From: Gammaproteobacteria bacterium
Lineage (GTDB): Bacteria > Pseudomonadota > Gammaproteobacteria > Competibacterales > Competibacteraceae
DNA: 64,000 nucleotides
Assembly: GCA_024235095.1 (NCBI GenBank)
Contig: JACKNC010000001.1
Span: forward strand, 558,001 to 622,000
Reading direction: 5' to 3'
Within the stretch, counting starts at the first letter, position 1, and every line of letters starts with the position of its first letter. Both the position numbers and the translations under genes were made by a program. Under the pieces are notes generated by a model. It saw nothing but the letters and a program-made list of their open reading frames with translations. It was not told where the DNA came from and did not search any database. Shown here piece after piece: positions 1 through 6,983 of this stretch.

Positions 1-1025
1 AAATCGCCCTGTCCGATCAGCCTTACGTGCGGATTGAGGAAGAGTACCTGCTGGACAAGGGCGGCATGCCGGTCAACCTGTCCACGGAACTGGCGCGTTA
101 TGATTACGAGGCGATGATCGCCGGCTACATCGACGAGACCCTGGAAGCGGTGCATATCGCGCTCAAGGGCGCTAATCTCACCGTGTCCGATATTGACGAA
201 GTGTTGCTGGTCGGCGGCGCGACTCGCACCCCGGTCATTACCGAACGGCTGGAAGCGGATCTGAATCTCACGGTGCGCGCCGAGGTCAATCCAGACTTGT
301 GCGTGGCTACCGGCGCGGCGATTCAGGCCGGAATGCTAGCTGGTGAAGACGTTTCGGCGGTGCTGGTGGACATTACCCCTTACACCTTTGGCACCAGCGC
401 CCTGAGCGAGCAGGATGGCGTCATCTACCCCTACAAATATGTGCCGATCATTCATAAGAATACCCCGATCCCGGTGACCAAGAGCGATGTATTCTATACC
501 GTGGTCGACCACCAGAAACAAGTGCAAGTGGATGTTTACCAGGGCGAGGATCCTGATGCATTGAATAACATTCTGATCGGCGAGTTCATGGTGGAAAACC
601 TGAGCAAGGCGCCGGCGAATAACCCGATCGTTATTCAATTCGCGCTCGATCTGAATGGCATCATGAACGTGACTGCCCGGGAAAAGAACACTGGGCTGGA
701 GAAATCGATCCGCATTGATAACGTGCTAACCCGTTACGAGGAAGGCGAGTTGCAAACGGCGCGGCAACGAATCAGTCGACTGTTCGGCGGCGAGGAGCAG
801 ATTGCGGGCAAAACGGAGGACGTCAGCGAGCATCAGCGCATGGTGCAGGCGCGGGCGCTGGTGGAAAAAGCGGAGCGGTTGCTAGATAAAGCCGCCGAGG
901 ATGATCGTGAGGAAATAATCAACCTGATTGAAGCGATCAAGGACGCCTTGAGCAGCAATAATCTCGATGCGTTGAAGGAACCGACCTCGGCGCTATCCGA
1001 AATTCTGTTCTATCTGGAGTCTTAG
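1..1025 (+). CDS. Hsp70-family chaperone, 3' part (gene starts before the window)
   Basis: The reading frame is open from base 3 with no stop upstream, so the 341 codons seen are the C-terminal part of a longer gene. The part seen carries the end of the Hsp70 ATPase domain (the VLLVGGATRTP phosphate-binding segment) and then a beta-sandwich substrate-binding domain starting around NTPIPVTKSDVFYT. It closes with a charged helical lid ending in FYLES. There is no DnaK-type Gly-rich tail, so this is probably an Hsp70 paralogue (HscA/HscC/DnaK-like) rather than the main DnaK. No J-domain gene or grpE is visible. The zinc-ribbon gene begins 4 bp after the stop, so the two are probably co-transcribed. 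The family is certain; the exact subfamily is not. Confidence 0.9.
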   Translation, partial: IALSDQPYVRIEEEYLLDKGGMPVNLSTELARYDYEAMIAGYIDETLEAVHIALKGANLTVSDIDEVLLVGGATRTPVITERLEADLNLTVRAEVNPDLCVATGAAIQAGMLAGEDVSAVLVDITPYTFGTSALSEQDGVIYPYKYVPIIHKNTPIPVTKSDVFYTVVDHQKQVQVDVYQGEDPDALNNILIGEFMVENLSKAPANNPIVIQFALDLNGIMNVTAREKNTGLEKSIRIDNVLTRYEEGELQTARQRISRLFGGEEQIAGKTEDVSEHQRMVQARALVEKAERLLDKAAEDDREEIINLIEAIKDALSSNNLDALKEPTSALSEILFYLES

Positions 1026-1029
1026 CATT

Positions 1030-1311
1030 ATGGAGCGTTGCCCGGTCTGTCGCGCCCGATTCAAGGAAGAACCGATTTGCTATCGTTGTGGCGCTGATCT
1101 GGGGCCGTTGCTGGCGATCGAAACCGAAGCCGCCGGTCTGGAAAAACAGGCGGTGACTCTGTTGGGGGTGGGTCAATGGCTTGAAGCTCGCCAGACGGCC
1201 GAGCAAGCGCTGACGCTGCAATACAGCCCCCTGGCGGCGGTAGCGCGGAACTTTGCCCATCGCGAGTTAATCGCCAGTGAGACGCGGCGATTGGAGCAGC
1301 TTTTGCTGTGA
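1030..1311 (+). CDS. small zinc-ribbon protein of unknown function
   Basis: A 93-residue protein. Residues 1-24 form a zinc ribbon with two CxxC pairs (C4, C7, C17, C20). The rest is a predicted helical region rich in Glu, Ala and Leu. It starts 4 bp after the Hsp70-family stop, which suggests translational coupling and a role as a partner or cofactor of that chaperone. The zinc site is read from the sequence; the partnership is inference. I do not recognise a named family. Confidence 0.7.
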   Translation: MERCPVCRARFKEEPICYRCGADLGPLLAIETEAAGLEKQAVTLLGVGQWLEARQTAEQALTLQYSPLAAVARNFAHRELIASETRRLEQLLL

Positions 1312-1553
1312 ACTGGCTCCCCACAAATTTTCTCCTTTTCTCCCAAGGGACAACGGAGGATTCAGCAACTAAAAGACCCCATACAATCTTTCCACAACTG
1401 CCCGATGTCCGTCTGTTTGCAAGAAAGGCCGTCGTTTAGCCAACACTTGCAGCGGATGCATGGCGATTTACGCTGGCGTAGATTAACCTTATGGAAGTAG
1501 TGGATACTCAGCTGATTCGACCATAAAGCCAACCACCCATAAGAACTGTCGCC

Positions 1554-2324
1554 ATGGAAATCTTTGTTTATCATACCCCCGACCAGGTCCCCGATTTGAG
1601 CAAAAAAGCCCGTAAGGGTGGCCTCCAGCTCGATATGCCAGCCTGTGCGATCGTCATTGACGTGCTGCGCGCCACGACCACCATGGCTACAGCGCTGGAA
1701 TCCGGCGCAGAAGCGATTCAGGTCTTTGATGACATTGATGAACTGTTCCGGGTTAGCAAACACTGGCCGGCTGGACAGCGCTTGTTGGCGGGGGAGCGCG
1801 GCGGCGAAAAGCTGGAGGATTTTGACTTGGGCAACTCACCGGCTGAATGTACGCCGGAACGGGTCGGCGGCAAGCGATTATTCATGAGCACCACCAATGG
1901 GACTCGCGCCCTGGAGCGTGTGCGTCAGGTTCCGATTTTGCTGACAGCATCGCTGACGAACCGGGCGGCGGTGGTGCGCTATCTGCTGGAACACCAGCCG
2001 CATACCGTATGGATCGTCGCCGCCGGCTGGCGCGGTGGATTCTCTCTGGAAGATACAATCTGCGCAGGGGCTATCGCCTGTGCGCTTAGCGTCGAACGCG
2101 ACAGCGACTGCGCGGGGGATGATGAATCCATTGCCGCCATGGCGCTGTTCGAGCAGTGGGAGGATCGCCTGCCGAAACTATTGCGCTACGCGCACCACGG
2201 GCGCGGCCTGGCCGCGCTGGGTTGTGGCGACGATCTGGATTATTGCGCCCGGATCGATAGCGTCGATGTCGTGCCGGTACAGGTCGAGCCGGGGGTGTTG
2301 AAGGCGGCGATGTTGGACGTTTGA
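1554..2324 (+). CDS. ComB-like 2-phosphosulfolactate phosphatase family protein
   Basis: 256 residues resembling ComB over the full length: an IVIDVLRATTTMATAL segment near residue 35, GERGGEKL around 81, FDLGNSPAE around 91, and the STTNGTRAL motif near 117. ComB removes phosphate from 2-phosphosulfolactate in coenzyme M synthesis in methanogens. Many bacteria that make no coenzyme M also carry the family, where its substrate is unclear (sulfolactate metabolism has been proposed). No other coenzyme M or sulfolactate gene is nearby, so the function here is open. It stands alone, convergent with the ABC transporter 26 bp away. Confidence 0.85.
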   Translation: MEIFVYHTPDQVPDLSKKARKGGLQLDMPACAIVIDVLRATTTMATALESGAEAIQVFDDIDELFRVSKHWPAGQRLLAGERGGEKLEDFDLGNSPAECTPERVGGKRLFMSTTNGTRALERVRQVPILLTASLTNRAAVVRYLLEHQPHTVWIVAAGWRGGFSLEDTICAGAIACALSVERDSDCAGDDESIAAMALFEQWEDRLPKLLRYAHHGRGLAALGCGDDLDYCARIDSVDVVPVQVEPGVLKAAMLDV

Positions 2325-2350
2325 AGGATTTTTTGACCCGCAATCTTTTC

Positions 2351-4171
2351 CTAATCCAATCCTAGCAACCGCTCCTCTTCCCGCGCCGCCTGCTCCTGTT
2401 GCTGTAAGGCCCACATTTGCGCATATATCCCATCCTGTTGCAGCAACTCCCGGTGCGTACCCTGTTCTCGCACCTGGCCATGCTCCAAAACCAGAATCTG
2501 ATCCGCATCGACAATGGTCGACAGCCGGTGCGCGATCACCAGCGTGGTGTGATCGGTGGCCACCGCGCGCAACGCCTGCAAAATAGCCTGCTCAGACTTG
2601 CTGTCGAGCGCCGAGGTGGCTTCGTCGAAAATCAGAATACGCGGCCGTTTCAGGATCGCCCGGGCAATCGCCACCCGCTGTTTCTCACCCCCCGATAACT
2701 TTAAACCCCGTTCTCCCACTACCGTGTCGTAACCCGCCGGCAGCGCGGCGATGAACTCATGTAATTGCGCCATGCGAGCAGCGGCGACAATTTCTTCGCG
2801 GCTGGCATCGGGCCGGGCATAGGCCAGGTTGTAGTACAAAGTGTCGTTGAACAGCACGGTATCCTGTGGAACGATACCGATGGCGGCTCGCAAACTTTGC
2901 TGTGTCACCGCGCTAATGTCCTGGCCATCTATCAGGATACGTCCGTCAGTCACATCGTAAAACCGGAACAGCAATCGCGCCAAGGTTGATTTCCCTGCCC
3001 CACTAGCCCCGACCACCGCCAGTTTGCGGCCCGACGGCACAGTAAAGCTAACGTCGAACAGAATTTGCCGGTCGGATTGATAACCGAAACTCACCTTCTC
3101 AAAACGCAGTTCACCCTGCATGACTTGCAATTCGCGGGCGTTGGGGGTGTTGCAGATTTCCGGAGCGCGTTCAAACAAACGGATCAGATCGTCCATATCC
3201 GCCAGCGCATATTTGATCTGCCGATAAACGATGCCGAGAAAATTCAGCGGGATGAACAATTGCAGCAACAAGGCGTTGACCAATACCAGATCGCCTAGCG
3301 TCAACTGTCCGGTGGCTACCTGACTGGCGGCGACGAACAGGATCAGCGTCACCCCGACCGCAATGATCGCGCCCTGCCCGAAGTTCAACGCTGACATCGA
3401 GGTCTGGCTCAATACTGCGCTATTCTCCCAATCGGCAAGCGTCGCATCGCAGCGGCGTAATTCCCAGTCTTCATTGCCAAAATATTTGACCGTTTCATAA
3501 TTGATCAGGCTATCGAGAGCTTCATTATTGGCTTGCGATTCCAGGCGGTTCATCAAATGGCGGTGCTCCATGCGCCAGTTGGTGATCGCCAGAGTGAACG
3601 TTACATAAAAAGCAACGCTGCCAAATACGATCAGGGTGAACACCGGTGGATAACGGCCCAGCAACAGCGCCGCTGCCAGCAGAAATTCCACCAGCACCGG
3701 CAGGATACTGAAAGCCAGGTAATTCAGCAGGGTGCTTAAACTGCGCGCGCCTCGTTCCAGATCGCGGCTAATCGCGCCCGTTTTGCGCTCCACGTGGAAG
3801 CGCAGCGATAGATCATGCAGATGGGCCAGGGTGCGCACGGTCAAGCGGCGCATAGCCCGATAGCGCACCCGGGCGAACAGTACATCGCGTAACTCGCTGA
3901 ACAGCGCGTTGCCTAGTTTCAATACCCCATAAGCCAGCAACAAGATGGCTGGCAGGGTCATCGCAGCCTGTTGCGTGGCGTCCAGGTGATCGACAATCTG
4001 TTTGAGCACCAAAGGCACCCCGATATTGGCGACCTTGGCCAGCACCAGACAACCGAGAGCCAGCAACACCCGTCCACGATATTCCCAGAGATAGGGTAAT
4101 AGCGCCCGGAGATTAGCCCCGTCGCGGCGTTCATGATGGGGTTTTTCGGTATAACGGAGATCGGGACGCAT
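2351..4171 (-). CDS. Atm1/HMT-type ABC exporter, fused permease and ATPase
   Basis: 606 residues. An N-terminal six-helix exporter domain (about residues 28-335) is followed by a nucleotide-binding domain with Walker A GASGAGKST (388-396), signature LSGGEKQR (492-499) and Walker B ILIFDEATSALD (512-523). The intracellular-loop sequence NYETVKYFGNE (224-234) is typical of the ABCB7/Atm1/HMT1 class. These transporters export glutathione-linked metal or sulfur compounds, or heavy-metal conjugates, from the cytoplasm. The gene lies 84 bp downstream of the cytochrome c5 gene on the same strand, but a strong terminator separates them, so it probably has its own promoter. The exact substrate is not determined. 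Confidence 0.9.
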   Translation of the reverse strand: MRPDLRYTEKPHHERRDGANLRALLPYLWEYRGRVLLALGCLVLAKVANIGVPLVLKQIVDHLDATQQAAMTLPAILLLAYGVLKLGNALFSELRDVLFARVRYRAMRRLTVRTLAHLHDLSLRFHVERKTGAISRDLERGARSLSTLLNYLAFSILPVLVEFLLAAALLLGRYPPVFTLIVFGSVAFYVTFTLAITNWRMEHRHLMNRLESQANNEALDSLINYETVKYFGNEDWELRRCDATLADWENSAVLSQTSMSALNFGQGAIIAVGVTLILFVAASQVATGQLTLGDLVLVNALLLQLFIPLNFLGIVYRQIKYALADMDDLIRLFERAPEICNTPNARELQVMQGELRFEKVSFGYQSDRQILFDVSFTVPSGRKLAVVGASGAGKSTLARLLFRFYDVTDGRILIDGQDISAVTQQSLRAAIGIVPQDTVLFNDTLYYNLAYARPDASREEIVAAARMAQLHEFIAALPAGYDTVVGERGLKLSGGEKQRVAIARAILKRPRILIFDEATSALDSKSEQAILQALRAVATDHTTLVIAHRLSTIVDADQILVLEHGQVREQGTHRELLQQDGIYAQMWALQQQEQAAREEERLLGLD

Positions 4172-4196
4172 AGCGGTGTCGTTAAATTAAAATGAA

Positions 4197-4225
4197 AAAG
4201 GGCCATCCGCCGAGGATGGCCCTTT
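4197..4225 (-). terminator. intrinsic terminator of the cytochrome c5 gene
   Basis: A perfect 12-bp stem (4197-4208 with 4214-4225) closes a 5-base loop. On the minus strand the hairpin is followed by a T-rich run (TTTTTCATTTT, counting the end of the stem). It sits 30 bp after the stop codon of the cytochrome gene and before the start of the ABC transporter gene. Confidence 0.85.
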
Positions 4226-4254
4226 ATCGGAACAATATCGGTGATTTTCCAGGA

Positions 4255-4782
4255 TTACTTGGCTTCTACCGGGGCCGGAGCTGGAGCCGCTTCTGCAGGC
4301 GCTGCTTCGGCTTTGATACCGGATTCGCCCAGCATATAAACAATCGAATCATGGAGATTCGCCTCGGTCAGCGAAGGATCGCCACCCTTAGCCGGCATAG
4401 CGCGGATACCGTTAACCGCATGGTTCACCAACGTGTCTATACCCTGTGCAAAACGCGGTTCCCAGGCAGCCTTGTCGCCAACTTTCGGCGCGCCCAGCGT
4501 GCCTGCGGCATGGCAGGCCGCGCAGACCTTATTATACACCTCCTTTCCAGACAATTTCACGGCGACTGCCGGTTTGGGCGTTTCAAAGGAAACCTGGCTA
4601 ACGGGCTTGATACGTTCAAGGATAGCTGCCTGTTTCCGCGAACCATCGTCAGGTGGGACGTTATCAATGACACCAATGAGAGAGGCGCCCATGAACAGAA
4701 CGGCTGCTAGCAATATTAATGCTGAGATTAAAGTGACGGTCGTGGTCACAACGGAATTATCGACTTGCGGGTTCACACTCAT
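4255..4782 (-). CDS. membrane-anchored class I c-type cytochrome (cytochrome c5 family)
   Basis: 175 residues. One hydrophobic segment (about residues 15-38) serves as an uncleaved N-terminal anchor, followed by a linker and one haem domain with the binding motif CAACH (C87, C90, H91). M129 in the RAMPAKGG segment is the probable sixth ligand. The C-terminal 20 residues are Ala/Pro/Glu-rich low complexity. The order of motifs fits the cytochrome c5 family, small periplasmic electron carriers of respiratory chains. It is a single-gene unit by its terminator. Its redox partner is not shown by neighbouring genes. Confidence 0.9.
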   Translation of the reverse strand: MSVNPQVDNSVVTTTVTLISALILLAAVLFMGASLIGVIDNVPPDDGSRKQAAILERIKPVSQVSFETPKPAVAVKLSGKEVYNKVCAACHAAGTLGAPKVGDKAAWEPRFAQGIDTLVNHAVNGIRAMPAKGGDPSLTEANLHDSIVYMLGESGIKAEAAPAEAAPAPAPVEAK

Positions 4783-5093
4783 ACCTCACTGAACGCATTT
4801 GTAACCTGCACATCCCCGAATGCGTCGCAACAGACTCGGTATCGATGGCTCCCCGTCGCCGGGCGCCAGTCCTTGCGTAAGCACTTTGGGTAGGAAGGTT
4901 TTGATTTGGGCTTGTTATCTTGTAGTTTGGGCAAGGCCAGACCTGCCAATGATAACGTCATTTGGCTTGATCTGGAAATCGGGTAATAAATAGGATTTTG
5001 TTGGATACCGCCGGTATCGCTGGATAAAAATTATGGCCAAACCACTGGACGAAAACCGGTCATCACAGGTATTCTTAATTACTTATTTCCAAC
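4783..5093. other. intergenic region, cytochrome c5 upstream / tRNA-Arg upstream
   Basis: About 310 bases with no convincing gene. It must hold the divergent promoters for the cytochrome gene and the tRNA. The only clear structure is a perfect 7-bp inverted repeat with a one-base centre, GATACCG-C-CGGTATC, at 5004-5018, followed by an A/T-rich stretch about 60-75 bases before the tRNA. It could be an operator or part of the tRNA promoter; nothing ties it to a regulator. Confidence 0.5.
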
Positions 5094-5170
5094 GCGCCCG
5101 TAGCTCAGTTGGATAGAGCGTCGGCCTCCGGAGCCGAAGGTCATGAGTTCGAGTCTCGTCGGGCGCGCCA
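5094..5170 (+). tRNA. tRNA-Arg (anticodon CCG)
   Basis: A 77-base cloverleaf. The acceptor stem gcgcccg (5094-5100) pairs with cgggcgc (5160-5166). The D arm contains AGCTCAGTTGGATAGAGC, the anticodon loop is CTCCGGA with anticodon CCG, and the T loop is TTCGAGT. The discriminator base is G and the CCA end is encoded. It reads CGG arginine codons. Confidence 0.97.
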
Positions 5171-5231
5171 AGTTTTTCAGTGGATTGTAAAGATTTACAT
5201 CAGTCCGTTATCACGATAGGGAGTTTTGCCA

Positions 5232-5510
5232 ATGAGAATGTCTGGACTCTTGGCGATCGGTTTTTTGGCCGCTATCTCGCTGGGTTGCACAACCAGCTAT
5301 ATGGCAGATGATCAGAAATTCACAGAACCCAATATGACAGCGGAGCTGGATGTCGGCGAATCAGCCGAAGCTATTCTCTTGAAATATGGAAAACCCATCT
5401 ATAAAAAAGGGCGTCTGGATTCCGAGGGGCGGAAAATTGAATACTGGTTTTATCCAAGCGCGGTGCTGTCTTTCAAGGATGGTAGCCTGGATTCCTTCAA
5501 GCCCAAGTAG
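5232..5510 (+). CDS. small outer-membrane-type lipoprotein, unknown function
   Basis: Translation from the ATG at 5232 gives 92 residues and has a ribosome-binding site (GGGAG, 5219-5223) 8 bases upstream; a TTG 6 bases further up is less likely. A short hydrophobic signal ends in a lipobox-like ISLGC, so the Cys would be lipidated. The mature part, with GESAEAILLKYGKP and a YWFYPSAVLSFKDG ending, resembles the small SmpA/OmlA-like fold often seen in lipoproteins, but that is only a resemblance. It stands alone after the tRNA. Confidence 0.75.
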   Translation: MRMSGLLAIGFLAAISLGCTTSYMADDQKFTEPNMTAELDVGESAEAILLKYGKPIYKKGRLDSEGRKIEYWFYPSAVLSFKDGSLDSFKPK

Positions 5511-5531
5511 TTTCTTCCCTCTGCGCCGATG

Positions 5532-6392
5532 TCAACGGCCGCAACGATAGCGGGTTTCACCGGCGTAGTATTCCGGAAAGCCCACCGCTGCTTGTAGCGC
5601 TTCAAAATCCAGCGCCTCCGGCGATTGACCCTGCTGAATCTGCGCTAACGCTGTGCGCATAGCCTTGATCGACACATTCAGCAAGGTCAATGGATAGACG
5701 GCAATCCGGTAGCCCATCGTTTCGAGTTGCGCAGGCGGCAAAACCGGCGTCTTGCCAAACTCGATCAGATTGGCCATTTTCGGACCGGGAACCTCGTTGC
5801 AATAACGGCGCATTTCCGCCTCGCTTTCCGGTGCCTCCAGGAACGTGATGTCAGCGCCGATCCCGGCAAAAGCGCGGCAACGCTCAATGGCTTCATCCAA
5901 ATCGTCAGTAGCCCGGGCATCCGTGCGCGCCATGATCAGGATATCGCTACCTTCATTACGGGCGTCCACCGCGGCTTGTAGACGTATTAGAGCCTCTTCA
6001 CGGGTCACCACGGCTTTTCCCTGGGTGTGCCCGCAACGCTTGGGCATGACCTGGTCTTCAAGCATGATGCAGGCGAAGCCAACTTGCGCATAGCCTTGCA
6101 CGGTGCGTTTGACGTTGAGCGGATTACCGAAGCCGGTATCGCCGTCGCCGATAATGGGGATGGACACGGCGCTACAGACATTGCGACCCTGATCGACCAT
6201 TTCTCCGTAGGAAATCAGACCGGTATCGGGCAAGCCAAGACGCGCGGCGGAAACGGCGAAACCGCTCATGAACGCCAGCGGAAAACCGGCTTCTTCGATC
6301 AGTCTGGCCGAAATGGCGTCATGACAACCGGGCATGAGCAACAGGCCAGGTTGGGCCAGCAGAGCGCGTAATCGGTCAGCGGGAGTAGGCAT
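5532..6392 (-). CDS. isocitrate lyase / PEP mutase superfamily enzyme
   Basis: 286 residues, the normal size for this TIM-barrel superfamily. The Mg-binding GDGDTG (82-87) and catalytic loop PKRCGH (117-122) are both present, so it should be an active C-C (or C-P) bond lyase. The KRCGH loop is that of methylisocitrate lyase, dimethylmalate lyase and oxaloacetate decarboxylase-like members. No prpC, prpD or phosphonate genes are nearby, so the substrate cannot be named. It lies 67 bp after the end of the hydrogenase-like operon on the same strand, and may be read through from it. Confidence 0.85.
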   Translation of the reverse strand: MPTPADRLRALLAQPGLLLMPGCHDAISARLIEEAGFPLAFMSGFAVSAARLGLPDTGLISYGEMVDQGRNVCSAVSIPIIGDGDTGFGNPLNVKRTVQGYAQVGFACIMLEDQVMPKRCGHTQGKAVVTREEALIRLQAAVDARNEGSDILIMARTDARATDDLDEAIERCRAFAGIGADITFLEAPESEAEMRRYCNEVPGPKMANLIEFGKTPVLPPAQLETMGYRIAVYPLTLLNVSIKAMRTALAQIQQGQSPEALDFEALQAAVGFPEYYAGETRYRCGR

Positions 6393-6459
6393 TGGGGTTG
6401 CTCCTCAGTTGTCAGGGAAATTTAAAGCAGTACAAGGTTCTTCTACCGATTATAGAAGA

Positions 6460-6972
6460 TCACTGCTCCTGCAATAACGCCAACAATCCCTCCAACAATT
6501 GCGTGGGAGTGGGTGGACAACCGGCAATGTGCAAATCCACGGGTATCACCTCAGTTACCCCGCCGACACAAGCATAGCTCCCAGCAAAGACGCCGCCGTC
6601 CCATCCGCAATCACCGACTGCCACGACCCATTTCGGATCAGGCGTCGCCATGTAAGTACGTTCCAGCGCCTCGCGCATATTTACCGTCACGGGTCCGGTG
6701 ACCAGCAGCACATCGGCATGGCGCGGCGAAGCGACGAAGTGGAACCCAAAGCGTTCCAGGTCATAAAAAGCGTTATTAAGTGCATGAATTTCCAGTTCAC
6801 AGCCGTTGCAGGAACCGGCATCGACCTCGCGGATCGCCAGACTGCGCCCCAACCGCCGCCGGGCAGCCTGATCGACTTTTGTCCCCAATTCGGCCAGCGC
6901 CTGTTCGGAAGGAGCCGGCGCCGGGATCGTGAGCGGCGACTGCCAGAGATTTTGCAATAAAAACTTACGCAT
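6460..6972 (-). CDS. Ehr complex Fe-S small subunit (HyfI/NuoB-like)
   Basis: 170 residues of the NuoB/hydrogenase-3/4 small-subunit family. The four Cys of the proximal (N2-type) [4Fe-4S] cluster are kept: C55 and C58 in CNGCE, C122, and C152 in GCPP. It is the last gene of the six-gene hyf-like operon, 11 bp after the large-subunit gene. In complex I this subunit hands electrons to quinone; in NiFe hydrogenases it sits beside the metal site. Because the partner large subunit lacks NiFe ligands, a quinone-side or unknown redox role is more likely than hydrogen chemistry (inference). Confidence 0.88.
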   Translation of the reverse strand: MRKFLLQNLWQSPLTIPAPAPSEQALAELGTKVDQAARRRLGRSLAIREVDAGSCNGCELEIHALNNAFYDLERFGFHFVASPRHADVLLVTGPVTVNMREALERTYMATPDPKWVVAVGDCGWDGGVFAGSYACVGGVTEVIPVDLHIAGCPPTPTQLLEGLLALLQEQ

Positions 6973-6983
6973 GGCGGCGCAGC

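Noticed and set aside
1362..1763. 133-codon minus-strand open frame before and inside the ComB-like gene
   Set aside because: It has Cys- and His-rich composition without family features and overlaps the start of the ComB-like gene antisense; it is a shadow.
4779..4961. 60-codon minus-strand frame in front of the cytochrome c5 gene
   Set aside because: It overlaps the cytochrome start, has no ribosome site and no conserved features; the region looks like promoter DNA.
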